Of a stretch of DNA of 64,000 bases, positions 43,472 to 52,390 are shown one piece after another. Every line of letters begins with the position of its first letter. Within the stretch, counting starts at the first letter, position 1. The stretch comes from an uncultured Sphingomonas sp. (GTDB lineage Bacteria > Pseudomonadota > Alphaproteobacteria > Sphingomonadales > Sphingomonadaceae), in assembly GCF_913062585.1 (NCBI RefSeq), contig NZ_CAJXWX010000002.1:272849-336848 (forward strand), given 5' to 3'. The notes below the pieces were generated by a model. The model saw nothing but the letters and a program-made list of their open reading frames with translations, made no database searches and was not told where the DNA came from. A program made the position numbers and the translations under genes.

Positions 43472-45925
43472 ATGGTATCGAACACTTCGCGCGGCCGCCG
43501 CCGCACGGGCCGGACGGTTGCGTCCATGCTGCTGGCCGGCGGAGCACTGTGGGCCGTGCCGCTTCATGCCCAGGTCGCGGCCTCCACCGATACCGCGGCG
43601 CCTGCCGCCGCTCAGGCGGATGCCCAGTCGAGCGACGGCGACCAGGGCGATCTCGTCGTCGTCGCGCGTCGCCGCGACGAGCATGTCCAGTCGGTGCCGA
43701 TTCCCGTGACCATCATCACGCCGCAGGAGCTGGCGCGGCAGAATCTGGTCAACTTCACCAATTTCCAGACCAAATTCCCGTCCTTCTCGGTCTATCTGAC
43801 CAACCCGAAGCAGCTGAACCTGGGCATTCGCGGCATCGGCAATAACGGCTTCAATACCGACGGCATCGATGCCTCGGTCGGCGTGTTCGTCGACGGCGTC
43901 TACAATGCCCGGCTTGGCATGGTGTCCAACGACTTCAACGACATCGCCGATGTCGAGCTGCTGCGCGGGCCGCAGGGCACCCTGTTCGGCAAGAACACCA
44001 CGGCGGGTGCGGTCCTGATCAACACGCTCAAGCCCAGCTATCAGTTCGGCGCCGCGACCGAGTTCACCATCGGCAACCAGGGTTTCCGCCAGGTCAAGGG
44101 CACCGTGACCGGCCCCCTGATCGACGGGAAGCTGGCGCTGCGCCTCTCGGCCTTTTCCAGCGAGACCGACGGCTATTACCGCAACATCTATAATGGCCGC
44201 TGGCAGAATGCCCGGCAGGGTGAGGGCGTGCGTGCGCAGCTGCTCGCCAACCCGACCGAGGACTGGACGATCCGCCTGATCGGCACCCACGCGACGCAGG
44301 ATTTCGCCTCGATGGGGCCGATCACGCTCGGCATCTTCAACCCCGCCGCCTTGCAGGCACGAATGGCGGCGGCGGGCTATACCCTGCTCGTCAGCTCCAA
44401 GGAAAAGCGGGAGATGAATATCGACTCGCCGCTCAACGCCCGGACCAAGACCGACGCGCTTAGCCTGCAACAGGATCTGGACCTGCACGCGCTGGGCACG
44501 ATCACCGCGATCGGCGCGTGGAGCCGCTGGTCCTGCTTCACCAACAACGACAACGACTTCACCCAGCTGGACGCGATTCGGGATTACGGCTCGTGCAACC
44601 GGGTGCAGCAATGGTCGCAGGAGGTCCGCTGGGCCTCGACCACCGGCCATCCGCTGGAAGGGCTGGTCGGCGCCTTCTTCTCGCGCCAGCAACTGGATGT
44701 GGATTCGCGCATCCGCTACGGCTCGCAATATCATATCTGGGCGGCGAACCCCTCGACGACCCTGTTCGGCACCAACCCCGCCAACGGCCTGGCCTGGGGC
44801 AAGGGCGGCTGGGCCACGGCGCTGACCGGCGCGGGGTTCGACAGCCATGCGGTCTTCAATACCAAGACGAGCGCGGTGTTCGGCCATGCGACCTGGCACC
44901 CGGACGAGGCGCGGCGCCTGGCCTTCGACCTGGGTCTGCGCCAGACCTGGGAAGAAAAGCGGATGCGCTATGACGGCGTCATCGCCAATCGCGGCGGCCT
45001 GAGCACCGCGCAGCTTCTCGCTTTGTCGCCCAGCGGCGCGAACGCGCAGCTCGGCTCGGCGGCGGATGCCGTGACCGACAATTCGCTGTCGGGCGAGGTC
45101 GGCGTCAATTTCAAGCCGGTGCCGAGCGTCATGCTCTATGTCACCGGCGCGCGCGGTTACAAGTCCAAGGGGTTCAATCTGCTCCCCTATAACGCCACCA
45201 ATCCGGACAAGGGCATCGCCACCGCGATCGCGCTGGGCGCGGCGCAGCATATCAATGGCGAACAGGCCGACAATATCGAGGCGGGCATCAAGACCGAGTG
45301 GTTCGACCGCCGGCTGATCTTCAACCTGACCGCCTTCCACACCTATGTGAAGAATTACCAGGCGAACCAGTCGATCGGCGTCGGCAACACCGCGACCAAG
45401 TTCCTGGCCAATGTCGGCGCGCTGGTATCCGAGGGCGTCGAGAGCGAGGGCGAGGCGTTTCTCGGCCCGCTGCACCTGAAGGGGTTCCTGGCCTATAACC
45501 GCGCGGTCTATGCCTCCTTCGCCAATTCGGTCTGCCCGGCGCAGTCGAGCGCGACGACCTGCGACCTGACCGGGCGTCAGGTGGCCTGGGCACCCAAATG
45601 GACCGCCGACCTGACCGCCGACTATACCCATGCGGTATCGGACCGCACCGCCGTCTATGGCCTGGTCGACGTCAACTGGCGGACGCGGCAGAACACGACG
45701 ATCACGCTGGACCCGGCGGCGGAGATTCCGGCCTATGCGCTGACCTCCGCCCGGATCGGCCTGTTGCTGGACGACAAGCGGCTGGACCTTCAGCTCTGGG
45801 TCGAGAATCTGCTCGACAAGGCCTATTATGTGAACCTGCTGGGCGTGACCAAGTCGACCGGCATTTCGCAGGGCTATCCGGGCGCGCCGCGGACCTTCGG
45901 CGTGACGATCCGCGGCCGGCTCTGA
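43472..45925 (+). CDS. TonB-dependent receptor
   Basis: An 817-residue outer-membrane receptor that imports a ligand with TonB energy. Signal peptide at about residues 1-33 (RTVASMLLAGGALWAVPLHAQ), plug domain at about 60-170 (VPIPVTIITPQELARQNL, DVELLRGPQGTLFGKNTTAGAVL), then a 22-strand barrel ending LFGVTI-like with RTFGVTIRGRL. GGGGGG precedes the ATG. The plug resembles the FecA/CirA-like class common in sphingomonads; the ligand is unknown. The Pho-box-like repeats upstream and the divergent phoD suggest an organophosphate or other phosphate-linked ligand. Confidence 0.92.
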   Translation: MVSNTSRGRRRTGRTVASMLLAGGALWAVPLHAQVAASTDTAAPAAAQADAQSSDGDQGDLVVVARRRDEHVQSVPIPVTIITPQELARQNLVNFTNFQTKFPSFSVYLTNPKQLNLGIRGIGNNGFNTDGIDASVGVFVDGVYNARLGMVSNDFNDIADVELLRGPQGTLFGKNTTAGAVLINTLKPSYQFGAATEFTIGNQGFRQVKGTVTGPLIDGKLALRLSAFSSETDGYYRNIYNGRWQNARQGEGVRAQLLANPTEDWTIRLIGTHATQDFASMGPITLGIFNPAALQARMAAAGYTLLVSSKEKREMNIDSPLNARTKTDALSLQQDLDLHALGTITAIGAWSRWSCFTNNDNDFTQLDAIRDYGSCNRVQQWSQEVRWASTTGHPLEGLVGAFFSRQQLDVDSRIRYGSQYHIWAANPSTTLFGTNPANGLAWGKGGWATALTGAGFDSHAVFNTKTSAVFGHATWHPDEARRLAFDLGLRQTWEEKRMRYDGVIANRGGLSTAQLLALSPSGANAQLGSAADAVTDNSLSGEVGVNFKPVPSVMLYVTGARGYKSKGFNLLPYNATNPDKGIATAIALGAAQHINGEQADNIEAGIKTEWFDRRLIFNLTAFHTYVKNYQANQSIGVGNTATKFLANVGALVSEGVESEGEAFLGPLHLKGFLAYNRAVYASFANSVCPAQSSATTCDLTGRQVAWAPKWTADLTADYTHAVSDRTAVYGLVDVNWRTRQNTTITLDPAAEIPAYALTSARIGLLLDDKRLDLQLWVENLLDKAYYVNLLGVTKSTGISQGYPGAPRTFGVTIRGRL

Positions 45926-46033
45926 TCGCTTGTCGCGCCGGCGGCGGTCGGGCGGGCGTTCGGATCGACGGTCCGCCCCGGCTTGATCGCCGACCTCGCT
46001 TCGCGGTAGCGGGCCTTCGCGAAATGGGGGTTC

Positions 46034-46906
46034 ATGGCGTTTTCGTCGCTGATGCTGATCGTCTGCGCGTCGCTGATCCATGCGACGTGGAATCTGCTTG
46101 CCAAGCGTGCGGCGGCGGTCGGGCCGGTCTTCGTCTTCGCCTATAATCTGGTCGCGGTTGTCGGCTACGCACCCTGGGTGCTGTATCTGCTGTCGAAGGG
46201 CGCGATCGGCTGGACCGCGTCCGGTGTCGGCTTCGTGCTGCTGAGCGGGCTGATCCATCTCTGCTACAGCCTGTGCCTCCAGCGTGGCTATCAGGTCGCC
46301 GACATGTCGATCGTCTATCCGGTGGCGCGCGGCACCGGGCCGATGCTGTCGACGATCGGCGCGCTGGTGATCCTGGGCGAGGTGCCGAGCGTCCGGGGGC
46401 TGATCGGCCTGGTGCTGGTCGTGGTCGGGATCGCCCTGATCGCGACGCGGGGCGACCTGACCGCCTTTCGCAGGCCCGGCGGCTGGGCGGGTGTGCGCTG
46501 GGGCACGACGACGGGCGGGCTGATCGCCTGCTATACCGTGGCCGATGCCTATACGGTGAAGACGCTGGGGATCACCCCGGTCGTGCTCGACTGGTTCGCC
46601 AACATCCTTCGCTTTGTCCTGCTCGCGCCCGTCGTCGCGGTGAACCCGAAGCGCGCCCGGGACGCGATGCGGGGGCATTGGGGGCTGGCGATCGGCGTCG
46701 GGCTGTTGTCGCCGCTCTCCTATATCCTGGTGCTGGCGGCGTTGCGGAGCGGCGCACCGCTGAGCCTGGTCGCGCCGATGCGGGAGATGTCGATGATGGT
46801 CGGCGCGCTGCTGGCCATGCTGGTCCTGCGCGAGGCGGTCGGCGGCTGGCGGCTCGTCGGCTGCGTCGTCCTGATCGCAGGGGTTGTCGCCCTGGCAGGC
46901 GCGTGA
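46034..46906 (+). CDS. EamA/DMT-family transporter
   Basis: A 290-residue inner-membrane protein of the drug/metabolite transporter superfamily with ten predicted membrane segments in two EamA repeats (about 5-140 and 155-288). PVARGTGPMLSTIGALVILGE and PMREMSMMVGALLAMLVLRE are the repeated conserved helices. ATG 46034 follows GGGGG closely. It starts 108 bases after the TonB receptor. The substrate is not predictable. Confidence 0.85.
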   Translation: MAFSSLMLIVCASLIHATWNLLAKRAAAVGPVFVFAYNLVAVVGYAPWVLYLLSKGAIGWTASGVGFVLLSGLIHLCYSLCLQRGYQVADMSIVYPVARGTGPMLSTIGALVILGEVPSVRGLIGLVLVVVGIALIATRGDLTAFRRPGGWAGVRWGTTTGGLIACYTVADAYTVKTLGITPVVLDWFANILRFVLLAPVVAVNPKRARDAMRGHWGLAIGVGLLSPLSYILVLAALRSGAPLSLVAPMREMSMMVGALLAMLVLREAVGGWRLVGCVVLIAGVVALAGA

Positions 46907-46976
46907 GCGATCCTGACCGGGAACGCGCCCGTCCCTTATCCTGTTCTTTCAGTGGCATAGCCCAAGGAGAGCGATC

Positions 46977-47169
46977 ATGGACGATCCCGCCAAGCCGACC
47001 ATCGAAACCCGCGAAGCCAATCTGTCGACGGAGCATCAGCGTGAGGGAGACGCCCGCCGCCCCAGCGACACGCTCGACAAGGGACAGAAGAGCACGATGC
47101 GCCGAAGCGAAAGTCCTCGCTCACCTGACCATGCGCCGGGGGTTCAGGGACGCCCCGCCCAATCCGTAG
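46977..47169 (+). pseudogene. Small charged protein gene, apparently frameshifted
   Basis: An excellent Shine-Dalgarno (AAGGAGA) precedes ATG 46977, and the first 40 codons (MDDPAKPTIETREANLSTEH...RRPSDTLDKGQKSTM) have the normal GC-rich third positions. Near 47085-47105 the zero frame loses that bias and becomes Arg/Ser/Pro-rich up to a stop at 47231. The +1 frame instead regains it and encodes AEAKVLAHLTMRRGFRDAP then a stop at 47169. I infer a one-base indel, real or a sequencing error. Intact, it would be a small soluble protein of about 63 residues. No family is recognised. Confidence 0.5.
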
Positions 47170-47310
47170 TGACACAAGCCTTGAGCGGGGCGTCGAGGAC
47201 GTGCGGAAGCTCGACCTCGTGGGCTCCGTAACGTGCTTTGCGGCAAAAGGCTTCGTTTATCTGATGCGCTGCACAAGATTCGGCTCGAATCGCGACGAAC
47301 GGATAGATGT

Positions 47311-47350
47311 CTGTCACAAAAGTGACTCGCAAATGTCACTGAAGTTTCTT
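47311..47350 (+). promoter_or_regulatory. Pho-box-like repeat array upstream of the lipoprotein gene
   Basis: CTGTCAC (47311), GTGACTC (47322), ATGTCAC (47333) and GTTTCTT (47344) start exactly 11 bases apart, as expected for tandem PhoB half-sites. The first 18 bases match the element at 43396 in 16 positions. It lies 135 bases before the lipoprotein start. The rest of the 47170-47484 gap holds a leader hairpin and no gene that I can support. Confidence 0.6.
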
Positions 47351-47430
47351 TCAAAATGCATCTTGGCGTCATGAGACGCGCCTAACGCCCGGTCCGGGAT
47401 CGACAGGGGGACCCTTAGGGTCGGTCGATC

Positions 47431-47452
47431 ATCGGGTGGCTCTTCACCCGAT
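47431..47452 (+). promoter_or_regulatory. Leader hairpin before the lipoprotein gene
   Basis: 8-bp perfect stem ATCGGGTG / CACCCGAT, loop 6 bases, 15 bases before the GGGAG Shine-Dalgarno of the gene at 47485. It probably stabilises the 5' leader of a highly expressed exported protein. No T-run. Confidence 0.4.
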
Positions 47453-47484
47453 ATGGCAACGACAAGATCGGGAGTTTTTCGGCG

Positions 47485-49116
47485 ATGGCGAGCATCAAGC
47501 GCTTCGGCCTCATTCTGATGACCAGCTCGGCCTGTGCGGCCCTCAGCGCTTGCGGGGGCGCCGACAGCGTCGCCTCGCCGGGTGCGGGCAGCGTCGTGAT
47601 CGTTCAGCCGCAGCCGTCGCCCAGCCCGACGGCGACCTCGGCCCCGGTCACCAACATCACCGCCGCGCAGTTCGCCGCCGTCACCACCGTCAACGGCGTG
47701 TCGATCACCGCCGACGAGCAGCTGGCGATCGTCAACGCCGGCACGAACAACAACGTCAACGGCACCGGCGCCGCGCTGAACGGCGTCTATCCGACCAGCA
47801 GCACCTCGCTGACCACGGCGTCGGACCCGTCGACGCTGAACAGCTTCTTCACCTCGACCAACTATGTCGGCGCGCTGAACGGTTCGACGGACACCGCCTT
47901 CCAGGGCTGGACCTGCAGCTCGACCTCGGCGGAATTCGGTGGATCGGGCGCGCGCTGCACCGCGGTGCCTTCGATCGGCACCTATGCCGCCGCCACCTCG
48001 GTCTGCCCGACCGGCACCACCGATGACGGCACCAACAGCTCCTCCTCGCCGACGCTTCGCTTCTGCCGCCTGCCGCAGAACATCACCGCCGACCTGACGC
48101 TGCCGAAGATCGCCGGCGTCGTGTACCGCCTGCGCGGCCAGACCGAAGTCGGCACCGACCAGGGCTCGACCGGCGGCACCGGCCCGACCCTGACCATCGC
48201 GGCGGGCGTGGTGATCGCGGCCGACTCGACCGAGGCGACCAACGACCTGCTGCTCGTAAACCGTGGGTCGAAGATCTCGGCCATCGGCACGCGCGACGCG
48301 CCGATCGTCTTCACCTCGCAGCAGAATCTGGCGAATAACGGCGTGTCCGACGCGACCCAGGGCCAGTGGGGCGGCATCATCCTGCTCGGCCGCGCGCCGA
48401 CCGCCGTCTGCGCGACCGGCACCGGCCCGAATAACGCCGCCGGTTCGTCGACCACCTGCCAGCAGGCGATCGAGGGCGTGACCGGCCGCTTCTATGGCGG
48501 CGCGAACCAGTCGGACTCGTCCGGCCAGATGTCGTACGTTCAGATCCGCTATTCGGGCATCGCCATCTCGGACGGTAACGAGCTGCAGGGCCTGACCCTG
48601 GGCGGCACCGGTTCGGGCACGGTTCTGGATCATATCCAGAGCCACAATTCGGCCGATGACGGCATCGAGATCTTCGGCGGCACGTCGAACCTGAAGTACA
48701 TCGCGATCACCGGCGCCGACGATGACGGCTTCGACATCGACAATGGCTATCGCGGCTTCATGCAGTTCATGATCGCGGCGCAGCGCACGCTGGGCGCGAC
48801 GGCGGACAGCTTCTCGACCGAGATCGACTCGAACAATGCCGAGGATCTGCTGCCCCGCACCTTCGGCCGCTATGCCAACTTCACCTTCATCCAGACCGCG
48901 AACGCGCCCGCCGCGATCCGTCTGCGTGGCGGTGCGGACATGACCTTCATCAACGGCATCGTGAAGTCGACGCAGAGCGGCGTGGCCTGCATCAACCTGA
49001 TCGCGGGCGAAGGCTCGGGCTCGGGTCGCACCACGATCCGCGCCGCCGACAGCACGCTGCAGGATCAGGGGCCGCCGGTCTTCACCTCGGTCTATTTCAG
49101 CTGCAACGGCCGCTAA
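47485..49116 (+). CDS. Exported lipoprotein with beta-helix-like Ser/Thr/Gly-rich body
   Basis: A 543-residue protein with signal peptide and lipobox LSAC|GGADS at Cys24, followed by a Pro/Ser/Thr linker and a body rich in Gly, Thr, Asn and Asp with repeats such as GTGSGTVLDHIQSHNSADDGIEIFGGTSNLKYIAITG, suggestive of a right-handed beta-helix. Six or more cysteines suggest disulfides. GGGAG precedes the ATG. It is directly upstream of a TonB receptor and of the T2SS operon. Caulobacter has, as I recall, a phosphate-starvation lipoprotein (ElpS) secreted by its T2SS, so this may be a T2SS substrate. A Pho-box-like array lies upstream. Confidence 0.75.
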   Translation: MASIKRFGLILMTSSACAALSACGGADSVASPGAGSVVIVQPQPSPSPTATSAPVTNITAAQFAAVTTVNGVSITADEQLAIVNAGTNNNVNGTGAALNGVYPTSSTSLTTASDPSTLNSFFTSTNYVGALNGSTDTAFQGWTCSSTSAEFGGSGARCTAVPSIGTYAAATSVCPTGTTDDGTNSSSSPTLRFCRLPQNITADLTLPKIAGVVYRLRGQTEVGTDQGSTGGTGPTLTIAAGVVIAADSTEATNDLLLVNRGSKISAIGTRDAPIVFTSQQNLANNGVSDATQGQWGGIILLGRAPTAVCATGTGPNNAAGSSTTCQQAIEGVTGRFYGGANQSDSSGQMSYVQIRYSGIAISDGNELQGLTLGGTGSGTVLDHIQSHNSADDGIEIFGGTSNLKYIAITGADDDGFDIDNGYRGFMQFMIAAQRTLGATADSFSTEIDSNNAEDLLPRTFGRYANFTFIQTANAPAAIRLRGGADMTFINGIVKSTQSGVACINLIAGEGSGSGRTTIRAADSTLQDQGPPVFTSVYFSCNGR

Positions 49117-49162
49117 GGCCCCGCTGACCATGCGCCCCGGACAGGACCAGGGCGCGCTCGGC

Positions 49163-49199
49163 AAGCCGGGGTGGCGGATCATCGCCGCCCCGGCTTTCC
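49163..49199 (+). terminator. Intrinsic-type terminator after the lipoprotein gene
   Basis: 14-bp stem AAGCCGGGGTGGCG with CGCCGCCCCGGCTT (one G-T pair), loop GATCAT, followed by TCC after TT. It lies 47 bases after the stop and 30 bases before the TonB receptor start, so it may reduce read-through and set the ratio of lipoprotein to receptor. Confidence 0.7.
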
Positions 49200-49228
49200 T
49201 CCATAATCTGATACGGGAAGACCCGGCC

Positions 49229-52057
49229 ATGCAGCGACGCCTCGCTTATGCCTCCCTCCTTCTGCTGACCTCGCAGCTCGTCGCGCCCGCTTTGCTCGCG
49301 CAGACGGCGGGCGCGCCCGCGCCGACCAGCACCACCGCGACCAGCCCCGACGGGCAGGCCACGCCGCAGAGCCAGACCCCGACCGGGCAGGACGGCCAGG
49401 CGGCGGAAGAGCCGGTCGAAATCTCGGCCCCCGGTGTCGACAGCTCGGCCAGCAGCGAGATCGTCGTCGTCGGCCGCAACATCCCTAACACGATCCGCGC
49501 CACGCCGCAGATCGTCTCGGTCCTGTCCGCCGCCGATATCGCGCGCACGGGCGAGGGCGACATCGCGGGCGCGCTCACCCGCGTCACCGGCCTGTCGGTG
49601 GTGGGCGGCGGCTTCGTCTATGTCCGGGGTCTGGGCGACCGTTATTCCTCGTCGCTGCTCAACGGCTCGCCGCTGCCCAGCCCCGAGCCGCTGCGCCGCT
49701 CGGTCCCGCTCGACATCTTTCCGACCACCATCGTCGGCTCGGCGCTGGTCCAGAAGACCTATTCGGTCAATTATCCGGGCGAGTTCGGCGGTGGCGTCAT
49801 CAACCTGACGACCAAGGCGATCCCGAACAAGAGCTTCATCTCGGGCGGCGCGACCATCTCGGCCGACGACGCGACGACCAGCGAGCTGGGCTATACCTAT
49901 GCGGGCGGCGATGCCGACTGGATCGGCTTCGACGACGGCACGCGCGGTGTACCGCAGTTCGTGCGCGACGTGCAGGCGGGCAAGGGTTCGGGCATCGTTC
50001 CCGCCGCGCAGGTGGCGCAGCTGTCCAATGCCTCGACCACCTTGCTCCAGCGCAACAACCAGCTTCCCGCGAACTGGTCGGGCGAGTTGTCGGGCGGTTC
50101 GGTGTTCGACATCGGCAGCGACCGTCTGGGCGTGATCTCGTCGCTCAGCCTGTCCAACACCTTCCGCACCCGCTCGGCGATCCAGCAGGATTCGGTCTCG
50201 GCGGACGGCACGCTGCGCAACGATTACCGCACGCTGCTGACCGACAATCGCGTCGTCGCCAATGCGCTGGTCGGCCTGGGTTACGAGTTCGGCGACAATA
50301 CGGTGCGCTGGACCAACGTCTATATCCACGACACGTTGAAGCAGGGCCGCGGGTCGGCGGCGGAAGTCTATAACAACGCCAGCGGCCTGCGCTTCCAGCA
50401 GAACACCAACTGGTTCGAGCGCCAGCTGATCGAAAGCCAGCTGGTCGGCGAGTTCAAGCTGACCGACGCATTGAAGTTCGACGCGCGCGGCGCCTTCGCC
50501 AACTCCAAGCGCAATGCGCCCTATGAGCGCCAGTTCGACTATCTCTGCTCGGCGCGGACCACCAACGGCCTGCCCGTCAGCTATGACGGCGGCAACGGCG
50601 CGGGCGGGTTCCAGTGCAACGGCGCCTATCAGGTGACGCAGCGCTTCACCCCCTTCGCCTCGATCATCTTCTCGGAACTCAACGAGAATCTGTGGACCGG
50701 GCAGGCCGATCTTTCCTACAAGATCGACAGCGATCGTCCGATCACGCTGAGCACCGGTTATTTCTATCAGGGCACGGACCGCTATTCGAGCCGTATCCAG
50801 TTCAACTACCAGACCAGCGACGGTGCGGGCACCGCGCCGGGCTTCCCCTATAATCTCTATCGCCCCGATTATCTGCTGAGCCCGGACGTCATCAACAATG
50901 CCTGTCCGTTGCGCGGGCAGGGGGCGTGTACGCTCCAGCTGCAATTCTCGACCCAGGCGGGTGCCTATGCATACGACGCCAAGCTGAACGTCCATGCCGG
51001 GTACGTCCAGGCGGAGTCCGAGGTCATGGACGGCCTGCGCGCCGTGGCGGGTGTGCGTTATGAGACGGCGGTCGAGACGGTGACGCCGGTGCAGAGCGCC
51101 ACCACGCGGCTGAAGAATAATTACTTCCTGCCCGCCGGGACCCTGACCTGGAACTTCGCCGCCGACATGCAGCTGCGCGCGAGCGGCGCGAAGACCATCT
51201 CGCGCCCGCAGTTCCGCGAATTGGCGCCGCAGCAGTTCCGCGACCCGGACTCGGACCGCCTGTTCTTCGGCAACCCGAACCTGCGCGACAGCGAGCTGTG
51301 GAACCTGGAGGCGCGCTACGAATGGTTCTACGCGCGCGACCAGCGCTTCACGCTGGCGGGCTTCTACAAGCGGATCAAGAACCCGATCGAGCAGGTCGGC
51401 TTCTATACCGGCGCGGACGACCGGTTGCAGACGGGCTTCACCTATCTGCCCTCCGCCAAGCTCTATGGCGCGGAAGTCGAGTTGCAGAAATATGTGCCGC
51501 TGGCGGGCCTGGGCGGGGATTTCTTCGCCACCCGCCGCCTCGTCGCGATTGCGAACTACACCTACACCAAGTCGCAGATCACAGCCGATGCGTCCTGCGT
51601 GCCCAACCCGGCGGCGGCGCAAGGCTCGCCGGGGCTGGCGGGCTGTGCCTCGGGCTTCGGCCCGGCGCGGCTGCTGTTCCGCGACGGCGCGTCGCTGACC
51701 GGCCAGTCGGACCATCTGGTCAACCTGCAAATGGGTGTCGAGGATACCGCCGCGCTGTCGCAGGTGACGGTGCTGTTCAACTATGCCAGCAACCGCGTGA
51801 CCAATCGCGGTCCGTCCAACCTGTCGGGCAACGGGTTCCAGCCCGACATCGTCGAAGTGCCGGGCATCCGCCTGGACGTCGTCGCGCGCCAGGGCTTCGA
51901 GCTGGCGGGCGGCAAGTTCGAGCTGAAGGCCGAGGCCCGCAACCTGACCCGCACGCGCTACAACGAACGGCAGGACTTTGGGAATGGGCGGTTCGTGTAT
52001 CTGAACCGGTATAATCTGGGTCGGGTCTTCTCGCTGGGGCTCAGCACGACCTTCTGA
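49229..52057 (+). CDS. TonB-dependent receptor paired with the lipoprotein
   Basis: A 942-residue outer-membrane receptor. ATG 49229 follows GGGAAG and opens a signal peptide (MQRRLAYASLLLLTSQLVAPALLAQ). The plug (about 75-220) includes VVVVGRNIPNTIRATPQIVSV, VYVRGLGDRYSSSLLNGSPLPSPEP and YPGEFGGGVINLTTK, typical of a large sphingomonad/Caulobacter receptor class. The barrel ends NLGRVFSLGLSTTF with terminal Phe. It lies between the lipoprotein gene and the T2SS operon and ends before a strong terminator. The ligand may be the product of the lipoprotein's action, which is inference. Confidence 0.92.
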   Translation: MQRRLAYASLLLLTSQLVAPALLAQTAGAPAPTSTTATSPDGQATPQSQTPTGQDGQAAEEPVEISAPGVDSSASSEIVVVGRNIPNTIRATPQIVSVLSAADIARTGEGDIAGALTRVTGLSVVGGGFVYVRGLGDRYSSSLLNGSPLPSPEPLRRSVPLDIFPTTIVGSALVQKTYSVNYPGEFGGGVINLTTKAIPNKSFISGGATISADDATTSELGYTYAGGDADWIGFDDGTRGVPQFVRDVQAGKGSGIVPAAQVAQLSNASTTLLQRNNQLPANWSGELSGGSVFDIGSDRLGVISSLSLSNTFRTRSAIQQDSVSADGTLRNDYRTLLTDNRVVANALVGLGYEFGDNTVRWTNVYIHDTLKQGRGSAAEVYNNASGLRFQQNTNWFERQLIESQLVGEFKLTDALKFDARGAFANSKRNAPYERQFDYLCSARTTNGLPVSYDGGNGAGGFQCNGAYQVTQRFTPFASIIFSELNENLWTGQADLSYKIDSDRPITLSTGYFYQGTDRYSSRIQFNYQTSDGAGTAPGFPYNLYRPDYLLSPDVINNACPLRGQGACTLQLQFSTQAGAYAYDAKLNVHAGYVQAESEVMDGLRAVAGVRYETAVETVTPVQSATTRLKNNYFLPAGTLTWNFAADMQLRASGAKTISRPQFRELAPQQFRDPDSDRLFFGNPNLRDSELWNLEARYEWFYARDQRFTLAGFYKRIKNPIEQVGFYTGADDRLQTGFTYLPSAKLYGAEVELQKYVPLAGLGGDFFATRRLVAIANYTYTKSQITADASCVPNPAAAQGSPGLAGCASGFGPARLLFRDGASLTGQSDHLVNLQMGVEDTAALSQVTVLFNYASNRVTNRGPSNLSGNGFQPDIVEVPGIRLDVVARQGFELAGGKFELKAEARNLTRTRYNERQDFGNGRFVYLNRYNLGRVFSLGLSTTF

Positions 52058-52067
52058 TCCATGCGGG

Positions 52068-52103
52068 GGCCGCCGTCCCGGAAAGTCCGGGCGGCGGCCT
52101 TTG
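52068..52103 (+). terminator. Intrinsic terminator after the TonB receptor
   Basis: 14-bp GC-rich stem GGCCGCCGTCCCGG / CCGGGCGGCGGCC with one bulge, loop AAAGT, followed by TTT. It separates the receptor transcript from the gsp operon, which therefore needs its own promoter. Confidence 0.82.
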
Positions 52104-52183
52104 CGTGCGTGGTGAGGGCAGGGCGTGGGCTTCGACCTTGGCGCAAAGCGCCAAGGTTTATCCAGAGCGGCTGGCTTGCCAGC

Positions 52184-52258
52184 CAGTCGAAGGGCTCAGC
52201 CTGAACGGGGGACGGGAAATGCCGCTACCTCCGTTCAGCCTGAGCGTAGTCGAAGGCC
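52184..52258. repeat. Palindromic repeat pair, family B
   Basis: Copies CAGTCGAAGGGCTCAGCCTGAA (start 52184) and CCGTTCAGCCTGAGCGTAGT (start 52231) of the family-B unit in opposite orientation. They occupy the gap between the TonB receptor and gspC. The rest of the 287-base gap is GC-rich. TTGACGT (52331) and CTGTAAC (52342), 11 bases apart, may be a weak Pho half-site pair. Confidence 0.7.
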
Positions 52259-52390
52259 AAGGGACTCGCATTGTCGCGCTACCCCCGCACCACCCCGGTG
52301 AAATGCATATGACACGCATGTTTCGGGGCTTTGACGTCGGGCTGTAACATGCCATGCCTAGGGCCTTGAGATGCGGACGGGGTTAGTTTC

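Noticed and set aside
43376..46678. 1100-codon minus-strand frame opposite the TonB receptor and EamA gene
   Set aside because: Same shadow effect: low-complexity Arg/Gln/Asp composition, no start signal, spans two real genes and a promoter region.
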